The notes beneath the pieces were generated by a model, which worked only from the letters and a program-made list of their open reading frames with translations, was not told where the DNA came from and did no database searches. Made by a program: the position numbers and the translations under genes. A DNA stretch of 64,000 nucleotides. Origin: Sulfuricella sp. T08 (GTDB lineage: Bacteria > Pseudomonadota > Gammaproteobacteria > Burkholderiales > Sulfuricellaceae). Positions 46,031-54,801 of this stretch are shown piece after piece. The DNA is taken from contig NZ_DF967528.1 in assembly GCF_000971475.1 (NCBI RefSeq), positions 1 to 64,000 of the forward strand, written 5' to 3'. How positions within the stretch are numbered: position 1 is the stretch's first letter; each line of letters starts with the position of its first letter.

Positions 46031-46318
46031 ATGGCAAACGAAGGCTACCATGAACCCGTCGAACAACTCAGCGCCGAGACCCGCGACATGCACCGCGCCA
46101 TCGTCTCCCTGATGGAGGAGCTTGAGGCAGTGGATTGGTACAACCAGCGCGTGGACGTATGCAGCGACCCCGAGTTGAAGGCGATTCTGGCCCACAACCG
46201 CGACGAGGAAAAGGAGCATGCCGCCATGGTGCTGGAGTGGATACGGCGCCGCGACCCGCGCTTTGACAAGGAACTGGGCGATTACCTTTTCACCGACAAG
46301 CAGATCGCGCACGAATGA
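46031..46318 (+). CDS. EncFtn-like (encapsulated ferritin family) protein without targeting tail
   Basis: A 95-residue two-helix ferritin-like protein. The blocks HRAIVSLMEELEAVDWYNQR and AHNRDEEKEHAAMVLEW match the encapsulated ferritin EncFtn, in which Glu and His residues (here E32, E62, H63) make a ferroxidase centre at a dimer interface. The typical C-terminal encapsulin-targeting extension is missing; the protein ends in LFTDKQIAHE. No encapsulin shell gene is in the operon. It may act free, or be loaded in trans. ATG 46031 is 22 bases past the Fe-S gene. Confidence 0.85.
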   Translation: MANEGYHEPVEQLSAETRDMHRAIVSLMEELEAVDWYNQRVDVCSDPELKAILAHNRDEEKEHAAMVLEWIRRRDPRFDKELGDYLFTDKQIAHE

Positions 46319-46341
46319 AAATGGATTAGAAAGGATACCCC

Positions 46342-46923
46342 ATGGGCAAGTTGAGCCGGGAGGACCTGTACTCCCTGGAGAAATATGTGGCCATCCGGTC
46401 CGATTTCCGCGCCAATGTGATGGAACACAAGAAACATCGCCGAGTGGCGATCGGCGACCATGCCGCGCTCTATTTCGAGGACGCCCTCACTATGCAGTAC
46501 CAGGTGCAGGAAATGCTGCGCCTGGAACGTATCTTCGAGCCGGAAGGCATCCAGGATGAGCTGGATGTCTATAATCCGCTGATTCCAGACGGCAGCAACT
46601 GGAAGGCGACCTTCATGGTGGAGTACGAAGACGAGAAGGAGCGGAAACAAGCCCTCGGCCGTCTCGTCGGCGTTGAAAAAGCCGTGTGGATGCAGGTGGA
46701 GGGTTTCGACAAGATCTTCGCCATCGCTAACGAGGACCTGGAGCGGGAAACCGAAGACAAGACCGCCGCGGTGCACTTCATGCGCTTCGAACTCAGCCCA
46801 GGGATGGTCACCGCAGTGAAGCAAGGGGCAACGGTCAGTGCGGGCATAGACCACCCCGCCTATCACGAGAAAACAGAATTGCCTCAGGCTGTGCGCAATT
46901 CGCTGGCCAGTGATTTGATTTGA
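46342..46923 (+). CDS. DUF3501 family protein
   Basis: A 193-residue cytoplasmic protein of a conserved uncharacterised family (recognised from YVAIRSDFRANVMEHKK, GDHAALYFEDALTMQYQVQEML). Its family occurs next to rubrerythrin and heterodisulfide-reductase-like genes, as here, pointing to a part in peroxide or iron handling. No catalytic motif is evident. It overlaps the next gene by four bases. Confidence 0.82.
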   Translation: MGKLSREDLYSLEKYVAIRSDFRANVMEHKKHRRVAIGDHAALYFEDALTMQYQVQEMLRLERIFEPEGIQDELDVYNPLIPDGSNWKATFMVEYEDEKERKQALGRLVGVEKAVWMQVEGFDKIFAIANEDLERETEDKTAAVHFMRFELSPGMVTAVKQGATVSAGIDHPAYHEKTELPQAVRNSLASDLI

Positions 46924-47603
46924 GTGTGGCGCCAAATCGCATGGGCCAGTTGCGAGCCATTGGAGTTGCCGTCGTGGGGCTGGCCTATGCGCAGATTGGC
47001 GCGGCAGAAGTGTCTCGCGCAACGACAGTGAAATTCAACACCGTGTGCACCCGCTGTCATGAGGGCGAGTGCAGCGGCCGCCTGAGTTTTTCTTCCGGCG
47101 TTGCAGCTACCCGCAGTCATGTACGGCGCTACCTCCCCTATTCTTCTTCCCTGGAAGTGGAGGAGCTTTTCGCTATCCTCAAATACACCAAGGAACACTG
47201 CGCCCAGTATCCCCTGCCTGATGCCGTTCCCGCTAATGGCGTGTGGGGTGCGGAGGCGTTACGGCAGTGGCGAAGCCCCGATGGCGAGAGCTATTTCATC
47301 CCTTTGGGCAAGCTGACCGGCGGAATATATTACCTGGGCTTGCGCTTTGACGGGAAGGCGGAAGCGAGTATGCGCATCACAAACGAAAAATTTGAGGTGC
47401 TGCTGGAAGAACAACAGTGCAAAGATCAGACATTTGACCTGACCCTGCCGGTCGCCGCTGAAGCGCTTTATTACCTCCATCTCAAGTCCTATGCGACGTT
47501 GCTGGGCCTGACTCTCTCGCCGGTGGGATTGCACGTTCCTGCCGCCTGTACTCCTTCCATTAATTCCTGCATAGCTGAAAAGGGGAGAACATGGGTTCCC
47601 TGA
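46920..47603 (+). CDS. Unknown exported protein with a CxxCH heme-type motif
   Basis: A 227-residue protein with a probable signal peptide (residues 8-30, ending IGAAE) and one CxxCH site, C43-TR-C46-H47, directly followed by EGEC. That suggests covalent heme c at the N-terminus, with no clear axial Met. The remaining 150 residues include beta-rich segments (YYLGLRFDGKAEASM) but no recognised domain. The start is a TTG overlapping DUF3501, with no ribosome site, and is uncertain (ATG 46941 possible). It overlaps the HisC-like gene by 13 bases. Function unknown. Confidence 0.65.
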   Translation: MSVAPNRMGQLRAIGVAVVGLAYAQIGAAEVSRATTVKFNTVCTRCHEGECSGRLSFSSGVAATRSHVRRYLPYSSSLEVEELFAILKYTKEHCAQYPLPDAVPANGVWGAEALRQWRSPDGESYFIPLGKLTGGIYYLGLRFDGKAEASMRITNEKFEVLLEEQQCKDQTFDLTLPVAAEALYYLHLKSYATLLGLTLSPVGLHVPAACTPSINSCIAEKGRTWVP

Positions 47604-48649
47604 GCGAAAAAGGCGGCGGGACATTTGCAGGAATAAAGCTGCTGCTGTGCGAAAACCCGCTGCCTCCCATCGAGGAGGCGGTTGCCGCGGCCAAGGCCAA
47701 GGTGCCACACTGCAACTTCTACACCGAGCCCTATTCGGCACCGCTGCGCCGGCATATCAGCGAGCAGCTCGGCGTGCCCGAACGGTTCATTCACATCAAC
47801 GCCGGCTCCGAGCTGATCCTGCGCCAGCTCTTCGACCACTTCGGCCAGCAGGTCCATCTGCTGACGCCGACCTATGTTCTCTTTCCCGAGATCGCCCAGC
47901 ACTACACAGAAACACGGCTACTGCCCGAAAATGACTTCGCCTTTGATCTTGCCGAATTGGCGATTCTGCGGGGCACCACGCTCGCTGTCATCGTGAACCC
48001 AAACAACCCCAATGGCGGCATCTTCGACATGGCGCCCTTGCCAGAACTGTTGCGCCGCCACCCGGAAACGCGCTTCCTGATTGACGAGGCGTTCATCGGC
48101 CTGGCCGGGCGGTCAGTCGCCCATCTGGTGCCCGAGCATCCCAACCTGCTGGTGACACGCACCCTGTCCAAGGCCCACAGCCTGGCGGGCTTTCGCATCG
48201 GCTACGCGATCTTGCCCGAGCCCATCGCCGACGACCTGAACAACCACAACGACGCCTACCCGCTCGCCCGTCCCAGTCAGGCTGCAGCCATCGCCACGCT
48301 TCAGCACGAGCACAAAATTCTTGCCCGCGCTGCGCAATTGCACGCCTGGACCGAGGAACTCGCGGCGGATTTACGCGCCCTCGGCGTACGTACTTATCCC
48401 ACTCGAACCTATTTCTTCCTCGCCGACTTCGCACCGCACAACGCGTCCGGCATTGCGGACCAGCTTCGCAGCCGCGACATACTGATCAAGCCGCTGAACG
48501 ATCCGGCGCTTGGTCCAGGCTATATGCGCGTCACCACGGCATTGCCCGAAGGCAACCGACACTTCGTTGACGCGCTGAGGAATTGCTGTCCCGTGCCTAG
48601 AGTTGCCCCCTTCGAGACTCACCATCATCGCTATGAGGCGTGGTTCTGA
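47591..48649 (+). CDS. Histidinol-phosphate aminotransferase-like PLP enzyme
   Basis: A 352-residue class I/II PLP aminotransferase resembling HisC. Key features are INAGSELILRQLF, NPNNPNGG, the FLIDEAF Asp, and the PLP lysine in TLSKAHSLAGFRIGY. GGGGAG precedes ATG 47591. Context (stress operon, not a his operon) makes a pathway role other than histidine likely, such as aromatic or other amino acids. The last 18 residues (VPRVAPFETHHHRYEAWF) belong to a methyltransferase remnant that continues in frame after the stop. Confidence 0.8.
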   Translation: MGSLSEKGGGTFAGIKLLLCENPLPPIEEAVAAAKAKVPHCNFYTEPYSAPLRRHISEQLGVPERFIHINAGSELILRQLFDHFGQQVHLLTPTYVLFPEIAQHYTETRLLPENDFAFDLAELAILRGTTLAVIVNPNNPNGGIFDMAPLPELLRRHPETRFLIDEAFIGLAGRSVAHLVPEHPNLLVTRTLSKAHSLAGFRIGYAILPEPIADDLNNHNDAYPLARPSQAAAIATLQHEHKILARAAQLHAWTEELAADLRALGVRTYPTRTYFFLADFAPHNASGIADQLRSRDILIKPLNDPALGPGYMRVTTALPEGNRHFVDALRNCCPVPRVAPFETHHHRYEAWF

Positions 48650-48778
48650 AAGCACAAGGCTGCTTATATCTCGGAGCTGCTCGCCCTGCGGCCGTTCGTG
48701 CCTTGGGAGGGATGGGGAATCGAGATCGGGGTGGGCAGCGGTCGCTTCGCAACGCCGCTGGGAATGCAGGTGGGCTAG
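48593..48778 (+). pseudogene. Truncated SAM-dependent methyltransferase remnant
   Basis: In the same frame as the aminotransferase, the sequence reads FETHHHRYEAWF, a TGA stop (48647), then KHKAAYISELLALRPFVPWE and GIEIGVGSGRFATPLGMQVG before TAG (48776). The SAM motif I (EIGVGSGRF) and the FExHxxRYExWF opening are typical of class I methyltransferases of the type that start VPxxxxFE. The gene is cut by an in-frame TGA and lacks everything after motif I. The 100 bases up to 48885 hold no other recognisable gene. Confidence 0.7.
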
Positions 48779-48885
48779 GTCCCAAGATAAATCAGGCTGC
48801 ACGGCCCACCATACAAGGTTGAATTTTACCGCTCCAGAGTATCTAATCACCACAAACTCTGCCATTTCTGCGCTCAAGCACATGC

Positions 48886-51531
48886 ATGTTCGCCCATAAC
48901 GTCAAATTCAGCCTCGGAATCGGCTTTGCGCTGGTGCTGGCGCTCATGCTCGCCCTTGCACTGGTAGGCCTGCATCAGATGGCCGCCATCAATGAACGGC
49001 TGGAAAACATAGTCGAGGACAACAACGCCAAGACCGAACTCGCCACCATCATGCGTGACTCCCTGCGCGAGCGGGCGATCAGCATGCATACCATCGTAGT
49101 ACTGAAAGACGCGTTCGAGCAGGATAGCGAGCGCCTGCGCTTTTACAGTTATGGCGAAAATTTTGCTGTCGCCCGGCAACAGCTGGATCAAATGGTATCC
49201 AGCATGGAAGAGAAGCTGGTCATGACCGAAATCAGCAATCTCACCCAGACCACGCAGCCCTTGGTCATCAAAGCCATAGAACTCGCCATGGCACACGATC
49301 CATCGACCTTCGACGTGCTGCAGCATGAAACCATCCCGGCACAGAAGCGGCTGTTACACGAGCTGGATGTCCTGCTCAAGCTGCAGCGCGAGGCGACGAA
49401 AAAAGCGGCGAAAGAAGCGGCCCAGGCTTACAGCGAAACCCGAATGCTGATGCTCTTGCTGGGCGCGTCGGCTTTGCTTCTCGGCATCGGCATCGCCATT
49501 CTGGTCACTCGCCGTGCAGCGCAGCATACCCGGGAAATTGAGCACGCCGCCAACATCAAGTCCGAATTCGTCGCCAACGTCAGTCATGAAATCCGCACCC
49601 CAATGAACGGCATCCTCGGCATGGCCGCGTTGCTGCTTGACACCCGGCTCACTCCGGAACAGCGGGATTACGCCGAGACGATGCGCACTTCGGCGGAATC
49701 TCTGCTCGCCATCATCAATGACATCCTCGACTTTTCCAAGATCGAAGCCGGCAAACTGGATATGGAAACCGACGACTTTGACCTCCGCGAAATCGTTGCG
49801 GAAGTGGCGGAACTCCTGGCGGGGCAGGCACAAAGCAAAAACCTCGAGTTGCACTACGACATTCCACCTGGACACGATTTCCACCTACGCGGTGCAGCCG
49901 GGCGCCTACGCCAGATTCTCACCAACCTGACCGCCAATGCAGTTAAATTTACTGATGTCGGTGAAGTGCTACTGAGGGTAATCCCCGAGAAGGAAGAAGC
50001 TGGCGCCATAACGCTGCGTTTCGAGGTTAGAGACACCGGCATCGGCATCAGCGATGAAGGCCATCGACGCCTGTTCCAGTCTTTCTCCCAGGGCGACGGA
50101 TCGGCCACCCGCAAGCACGGCGGCACCGGACTCGGCCTGGTCATCTCAAAACAACTCACTGAGATGATGGGTGGTGAAATCGGTGTGGACAGCAGCCCCG
50201 GACAGGGCAGCACCTTCTGGTTCCGGCTGCACCTGGACAGACAGCCGGGGCGTTCAGTTCCGGTCGAGCCCGATATCAACCTGCACGGGTTACGTGTGCT
50301 CATCGCCAGCGGCAACGCCAATTGCCGCGCAATTCTGGAACATCAACTCGAATTCTGGCAAGTCCCCTGTGCCGCAGTTACTACCGGCGAAGAAGCCTTA
50401 ATACGACTGCATGCCGCGCAGGATGAAGAAACCATGTTTAACCTGGTAATCCTCGACACCACCCTGCCCGACCACAGCATCACCACTCTATCGCGCCTGA
50501 TCAAGAACGATACCGGGCAGGCATCACTACGTCTGGTGCTGCTGGCACCTGTTACGTTACGTTCCCACAAGGAAGAGCTAATCGCAGCCGGCATCGACAT
50601 CATGCTCACCAAACCGGTGCGCATGAATAAGCTTGCAGCTGCCCTGGCAGGTACGGAGCAACCAGTCCGCGACCGTCATACCGACTCGACGCTTCGCCCC
50701 GCCGCGAAAATTTCGCCTGCTGCACGCATCCTGATCGTAGAAGACAACCTGGTCAACCGCAAGGTCGTACTCTACATGCTGAATAAACTAGCGCTTCAGG
50801 CCGAAAGTGCCAGCAACGGACGGGAAGCCCTGGAAGCGCTGGCGAAAAGTTGCTATGACCTAGTGCTGATGGACTGTCAGATGCCAGAACTGGATGGATT
50901 CGAGGCCACTGCCGCAATCCGTCGCCGCGAAAAAGCCGCGCACGCAAAAAGAGTTCCGATTATCGCCATGACCGCCAACGCCATGCACGGTGACCGGGAA
51001 AAATGCCTGGCGGCAGGCATGGATGATTACCTGATGAAACCACTGGAACCCGGAGATCTGGAGTCCGTCCTTAAAATATGGCTGCCGCATACGATCTTTC
51101 ACGGGCTTCAGCCCGTAGAAAGTCGGAGTCCCCTTGTGGGGCATCTGGAAGACAACACAGCATCCACGTCTACGGAAAGGCCGCCTGTCGATCTTGAACA
51201 CCTATACGACACATTCAATCAGGATCATAAAATCGTTGAGGAATTGCTGGCACTATATCTCGACACCACGCCTGCGCTTTTGGAGAGACTTAAGGCCGCG
51301 ATCGAACAAAATGAAATCACAGGTTCAAGGGCGGCCCACGAACTCAAGGGCGCATCCGCTTATATCTCCGCACGAAAAATGGCCGATCTGGCACTTGAGG
51401 CTGAACAGGCTATAAGGAATGGAACTTGGGAGCAAGCCGGAGAAATTATGGAACAGATGGAAACGGCGTTCATCCGTATTCTGGCGTTTGCACACCAGAA
51501 CAAGCACCAGGATCCATTCCTCCCTCAATAG
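48886..51531 (+). CDS. Hybrid sensor histidine kinase, BarA-type phosphorelay
   Basis: An 881-residue membrane kinase. Two helices (about 8-28 and 187-207) bracket a four-helix-bundle sensor; then come a HisKA domain with H234 ([12 protein letters not shown]), an HATPase domain ([12 protein letters not shown]), a degenerate first receiver (about 480-600) and a second with Asp in [14 protein letters not shown]-terminal HPt domain has its His in [13 protein letters not shown]. It transfers phosphate to a separate response regulator, absent from this window. The linker before HPt contains repeat-like hairpins. No clear ribosome site precedes ATG 48886. Confidence 0.9.
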   Translation: MFAHNVKFSLGIGFALVLALMLALALVGLHQMAAINERLENIVEDNNAKTELATIMRDSLRERAISMHTIVVLKDAFEQDSERLRFYSYGENFAVARQQLDQMVSSMEEKLVMTEISNLTQTTQPLVIKAIELAMAHDPSTFDVLQHETIPAQKRLLHELDVLLKLQREATKKAAKEAAQAYSETRMLMLLLGASALLLGIGIAILVTRRAAQHTREIEHAANIKSEFVANVSHEIRTPMNGILGMAALLLDTRLTPEQRDYAETMRTSAESLLAIINDILDFSKIEAGKLDMETDDFDLREIVAEVAELLAGQAQSKNLELHYDIPPGHDFHLRGAAGRLRQILTNLTANAVKFTDVGEVLLRVIPEKEEAGAITLRFEVRDTGIGISDEGHRRLFQSFSQGDGSATRKHGGTGLGLVISKQLTEMMGGEIGVDSSPGQGSTFWFRLHLDRQPGRSVPVEPDINLHGLRVLIASGNANCRAILEHQLEFWQVPCAAVTTGEEALIRLHAAQDEETMFNLVILDTTLPDHSITTLSRLIKNDTGQASLRLVLLAPVTLRSHKEELIAAGIDIMLTKPVRMNKLAAALAGTEQPVRDRHTDSTLRPAAKISPAARILIVEDNLVNRKVVLYMLNKLALQAESASNGREALEALAKSCYDLVLMDCQMPELDGFEATAAIRRREKAAHAKRVPIIAMTANAMHGDREKCLAAGMDDYLMKPLEPGDLESVLKIWLPHTIFHGLQPVESRSPLVGHLEDNTASTSTERPPVDLEHLYDTFNQDHKIVEELLALYLDTTPALLERLKAAIEQNEITGSRAAHELKGASAYISARKMADLALEAEQAIRNGTWEQAGEIMEQMETAFIRILAFAHQNKHQDPFLPQ
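51096..51122. repeat. Hairpin repeat inside the kinase linker
   Basis: CTTTCACGGGCT and AGCCCGTaGAAAG form a 12-bp stem (one bulge) with a 2-nt loop, and CCCC-TTGT-GGGG follows at 51130-51141. Translated as a linker between the second receiver and HPt, it looks like a small repeat inserted in a tolerant site. Confidence 0.5.
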
Positions 51532-51902
51532 GTAATCGTTTTCCAGTCGTCATCCATGACCCGGGTGACGAAGGTCGCAGCGCCAGCAATACCCGTGCAT
51601 TCCGGCACCAGTTCCTCCTGGGTCACATCACAAGGCTCCATCGCCCCGCCGCAGGCAAAGAACTTGACGCCGAGATCGGAAGCATCCTTCATGAATTCGT
51701 AGACTGACTTAGTCCGGATGTCACTGGGAAAAATATTCTCGGCCACGCCCTTGATCAACAGGCGCACAGAACGACTGGCAAAATAAATCTCGACATCCAC
51801 GTCCATCGCAGCCGCCGCCGCTGCCTGGAAAAATGGGGTACCGCACACATGAGGATGATCCGGGTCGACCGTCAGCAGCATGATTGCAAGTTTGTCAGCC
51901 AT
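51525..51902 (-). CDS. DsrE-family protein
   Basis: A 125-residue DsrE/DsrF-like protein (sulfur-relay fold), with [13 protein letters not shown] carrying the conserved Cys at the family position and VPECTG following. DsrE-type proteins carry persulfide sulfur in sulfur oxidisers. A sulfur-transfer role fits the sat-apr cluster in the same region, but no dsr genes are seen here. The start at the second ATG (51902) is a choice; 51908 is also open. The end overlaps the convergent kinase stop by seven bases. Confidence 0.82.
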   Translation of the reverse strand: MADKLAIMLLTVDPDHPHVCGTPFFQAAAAAAMDVDVEIYFASRSVRLLIKGVAENIFPSDIRTKSVYEFMKDASDLGVKFFACGGAMEPCDVTQEELVPECTGIAGAATFVTRVMDDDWKTITY

Positions 51903-52089
51903 ATTCAAATACCGTACCCGATTTGACGCGGTGCGTCAATTAAGCACCGGCAAAGCCAGGGGCTTATTGGGCGAGTGCCCCAAAGGCGCCCTAAAACTGG
52001 GCAAGATTAGCTGCAAAAAAATGGCTCCTTGCATAATTTAATAGCGCCATTATGTTCATTAGCGATTGCGCCCTGCCGTACGCACCATT

Positions 52090-52122
52090 AAAAAAGGCCC
52101 ACCGCCTGATGGCTGGAGGGCC
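52090..52122 (-). terminator. Terminator of ppiD
   Basis: On the minus strand, GGCCCTCCAGCC and GGCGGTGGGCC form a stem with a small internal loop, followed by TTTTTT. It lies 39 bases after the ppiD stop. The rest of 51909-52089 shows no gene. Confidence 0.75.
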
Positions 52123-52160
52123 TCGTCCTTCGTTAATCCTGCGCTGGTTGCGACAATTTT

Positions 52161-54032
52161 TTAATGCTCAACCTTTTCCAGCTTTTCTTTCTTGATGCTG
52201 ATGTCCGCCTTCTGCTTCAGGCTCGCCAGATAGGCAGCAGAATATTCCTGTGCAAATGCCTGCCGCAACTGGTTGGCGTAGGATTTCTTTTTTTCCGGAT
52301 CGATTGCACCGGGCTCGACAACCTTGCTTACTTTGATCAATAGATATCCGCCCTTGGGATTATCGATACCCGTATAGGCCGGCAATTTCCCCGCATCCGC
52401 CCGGAAAATCTGGTTCAACGCATCCTTGCCCATACTGGAAGCATTTTCGCGGTTGATCAGGATAGTCGCACCCCATTTCAAATCGGCAACTGCATTCCCT
52501 TTCTGCAGGCTGGATAATGCCTCCTTGCCCTTCTTCACCGCCATGGCATTACCCTGTTCGTATAGCAGGCGCTTGGCCAATTCAGTATTTAGCTCCTCGA
52601 ACGGCTTATAGCTGGCCGCCTTGTATTCTGCTACCCGCGCTGCCACCAGCGTATTCGGCGCGACCTCAACCGCTTCAGTGTTGCGTTTAAGCTTGAGCGA
52701 GTCCTCCGAAAACACTGCCTGCAACAGCTTGGGATGATTCAGCAGGGCCATGTTCGCCCCCTTTTTGCTGATCCACGGGCTAGACTGAATGCTTAATTTC
52801 AGCGCGTCAGCCACTGGCCTGAGGCTGTCCGGCTGCTCGTAAACCGTGTTGCTGAAAGTTTCAGCCAGCTCGACGAATTTCTTGACTGCCTTCTGTTTCT
52901 TCAGTTCCTGCGCGATTTCCCCCCTGACCGCATCGAAGCTGCGAGCGCCACCCTGCCTGATCGCTGTCAATTTGATGATATGGAAGCCGAAATCGGACTG
53001 AACCAGGCCAGAAATTTCCCCACCCTTCATGCCAAACGCGGCATCCTCAAACGGCTTGACCATCGCACCTCGTGCGAAATAACCCAGATCTCCTCCTTTG
53101 GCCGCGGAACCCGTGTCCTTAGAGTACTGTTTGGCGAGATCCTCGAATTTTGCCGGGTTCTGTTTGATTTCTTTCAGAATCTGCTCCGCCTGGGTACGCT
53201 CTGCAATCAGAATATGACTCGCTCTGCGTTGCTCCGGCTCATTGTATTGGGCGCTATGCTCGTCATAATATTTTTTCGATTCTTCATCGCTGACAACCAT
53301 CTGTTGCTGCAATTCATCCACCGACAAGACCACGTAATCAAGCCGAGCCTGCTCGGGGACAAGGAATTCCTCGCGGTGTTTGTCATAGTAGGCCTTGACG
53401 TCGGCGGGATCGACTTTCAGCTGAATCATGTATTGCTCGGGCGTCAGCATAGCCTGGCTGATTTCACGCTGCTGCTCGGCCAGCCGAGCAATCATTTCCT
53501 CTGAGGTGCGCGGCACGGCAACGCCATGGGACAGCCCTTCTAGCAACTGCTGAATCACCAGGTTCTGGCGCAAACGATTCTCGAAAACCGCAGGAGTCAT
53601 TTCCTGGGCACGTATCATGGATTCATACCGAGCTTGGGAAAACTTGCCGTCCTGCTGGAATTCCGGGATCTCGGCAATAATCGAGGCGAGCAGCGTATCG
53701 GGCAGTTTAAACCCGACACGGTTAGCCTCCGCGGCCAGCAAGCGCTGCTGAACCAGTCCATCCAGAACGGACTGGCGGACTTCAGGACCATCCAGCATGG
53801 CCTGATCGAAGCGCTCGCCCATCGCGACACGCATCCGTTCCTGTTGTTCCTTTAAAGTCCGGCTGAATTCCTGTCTGGTGATGTTCTGCCCATCTACCTT
53901 AGCCACAATGTCAGCCTTGTCACCGCCGCGTATGTAGGAGTCCACCCCCCATAACGCAAAGGGAATGGTAATCAGACCCAGGATAATTTTGACGATTACA
54001 CCCTGAGCGCGTTCTCGAATGATTTCCAGCAT
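52161..54032 (-). CDS. ppiD: Periplasmic folding chaperone, PpiD/SurA-like
   Basis: A 623-residue inner-membrane anchored chaperone. One N-terminal helix (about 11-33, [18 protein letters not shown]) is followed by a SurA_N-like region, a parvulin PPIase domain (about 245-345, [32 protein letters not shown]) and a C-terminal domain. It helps newly translocated proteins fold at the Sec translocon. ATG 54032 was chosen from the family start [11 protein letters not shown]. It is downstream of hupB-tRNA genes, as in many proteobacteria. Confidence 0.92.
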   Translation of the reverse strand: MLEIIRERAQGVIVKIILGLITIPFALWGVDSYIRGGDKADIVAKVDGQNITRQEFSRTLKEQQERMRVAMGERFDQAMLDGPEVRQSVLDGLVQQRLLAAEANRVGFKLPDTLLASIIAEIPEFQQDGKFSQARYESMIRAQEMTPAVFENRLRQNLVIQQLLEGLSHGVAVPRTSEEMIARLAEQQREISQAMLTPEQYMIQLKVDPADVKAYYDKHREEFLVPEQARLDYVVLSVDELQQQMVVSDEESKKYYDEHSAQYNEPEQRRASHILIAERTQAEQILKEIKQNPAKFEDLAKQYSKDTGSAAKGGDLGYFARGAMVKPFEDAAFGMKGGEISGLVQSDFGFHIIKLTAIRQGGARSFDAVRGEIAQELKKQKAVKKFVELAETFSNTVYEQPDSLRPVADALKLSIQSSPWISKKGANMALLNHPKLLQAVFSEDSLKLKRNTEAVEVAPNTLVAARVAEYKAASYKPFEELNTELAKRLLYEQGNAMAVKKGKEALSSLQKGNAVADLKWGATILINRENASSMGKDALNQIFRADAGKLPAYTGIDNPKGGYLLIKVSKVVEPGAIDPEKKKSYANQLRQAFAQEYSAAYLASLKQKADISIKKEKLEKVEH

Positions 54033-54067
54033 ATTACGAACACCTCGGCCCCATAGCGGGGAAGCAC

Positions 54068-54098
54068 AAAAAAAATGGGCGAAACAGCGTTCGCCCAT
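54068..54098 (-). terminator. Terminator after tRNA-Asp
   Basis: On the minus strand ATGGGCGAA and TTCGCCCAT form a 9-bp stem with a 6-nt loop, followed by TTTTTTT. It ends the tRNA transcript; ppiD begins just after. Confidence 0.85.
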
Positions 54099-54101
54099 GT
54101 A

Positions 54102-54178
54102 TGGCGGAGTGGACGGGACTCGAACCCGCGACCCCCGGCGTGACAGGCCGGTATTCTAACCGACTGAACTACCACTCC
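54102..54178 (-). tRNA. tRNA-Asp (GTC)
   Basis: The minus strand folds as a full tRNA with acceptor GGAGTGG/CCACTCC, T-loop GGTTCGAGTCC, anticodon GTC in CCTGTCACG and encoded CCA. Confidence 0.95.
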
Positions 54179-54204
54179 ATGTACCTAAAAACCACAAAAT
54201 TCAA

Positions 54205-54280
54205 TGGTGGGTGCTGACGGGGTCGAACCGCCGACATTCGCCTTGTAAGGGCGACGCTCTACCAACTGAGCTAAGCACCC
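54205..54280 (-). tRNA. tRNA-Val (TAC)
   Basis: The minus strand folds as a full tRNA with acceptor GGGTGCT/AGCACCC, T-loop GGTTCGACCC, anticodon TAC and encoded CCA. It sits between hupB and tRNA-Asp, probably in one transcript with tRNA-Asp. Confidence 0.95.
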
Positions 54281-54288
54281 GAAGTTCG

Positions 54289-54561
54289 CTAGTTTACAGC
54301 ATCTTTCAGCGCTTTGCCAGAACGGAACTTAGGCACTTTAGCTGCCTTGATCTTGATGGTTGCGCCGGTGCGAGGATTGCGGCCATTGCGAGCGGCGCGT
54401 GTACCGACGTAGAACGTACCAAAACCAACCAGGGTAACCATATCACCCTTTTTCATTGCGACTTTAACGGCACCAATAGTAGCATCCAGAGCACGGCCAG
54501 CAGCAGCCTTGGACATATCGGCGGATTTAGCGATTGCATCAATCAACTCGGATTTGTTCAC
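54289..54561 (-). CDS. hupB: DNA-binding protein HU-beta
   Basis: A 90-residue histone-like protein that bends and compacts DNA. The family start [20 protein letters not shown] is preceded by GTG 54561 with AGGGG nine bases upstream; the frame is open to 54642 but those residues are not HU. The DNA-gripping arm ([12 protein letters not shown]) and C-terminus [12 protein letters not shown] are intact. It follows lon, the usual lon-hupB order. Confidence 0.95.
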   Translation of the reverse strand: MNKSELIDAIAKSADMSKAAAGRALDATIGAVKVAMKKGDMVTLVGFGTFYVGTRAARNGRNPRTGATIKIKAAKVPKFRSGKALKDAVN

Positions 54562-54612
54562 GTGTAGTCCCCTTTCTATTCGGTTGAGAAACAGGTTTAG
54601 TCCTGCACACAC

Positions 54613-54642
54613 TTTATAACAAGCCGCAAAACCATGTGTCAA
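54613..54642 (-). promoter_or_regulatory. hupB promoter
   Basis: On the minus strand TTGACA (54642-54637), an 18-nt spacer and TATAAA (54618-54613), about 50 bases before the hupB start. A perfect -35 makes it a strong sigma-70 promoter. Confidence 0.7.
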
Positions 54643-54741
54643 GCGGTTTCAGCAAAATGAATCCGATTTAATGGCGTCATATAAGGGGTTCCGGGCAGAG
54701 AGCAAAATTTGGGCCACAAACATGACAGATACAATGAAAAC

Positions 54742-54784
54742 AAAAAAAGCCAACCCGGTCAGCGAATTGACGGATTGGCTTTTA
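54742..54784 (-). terminator. Terminator of lon
   Basis: On the minus strand AAAAGCCAA and TTGGCTTTTTTT enclose an inner GTCA/TGAC stem. The T-run is 7 long. It lies about 20 bases past the lon stop and separates lon from hupB. Confidence 0.8.
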
Positions 54785-54801
54785 ATGAAGCGCGATGCGA
54801 G

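Noticed and set aside
48647-48649. Selenocysteine at the TGA in the methyltransferase relic
   Set aside because: A second stop follows 42 codons later, the downstream part is missing, and no SECIS-like hairpin is evident directly after TGA. Decay is simpler.
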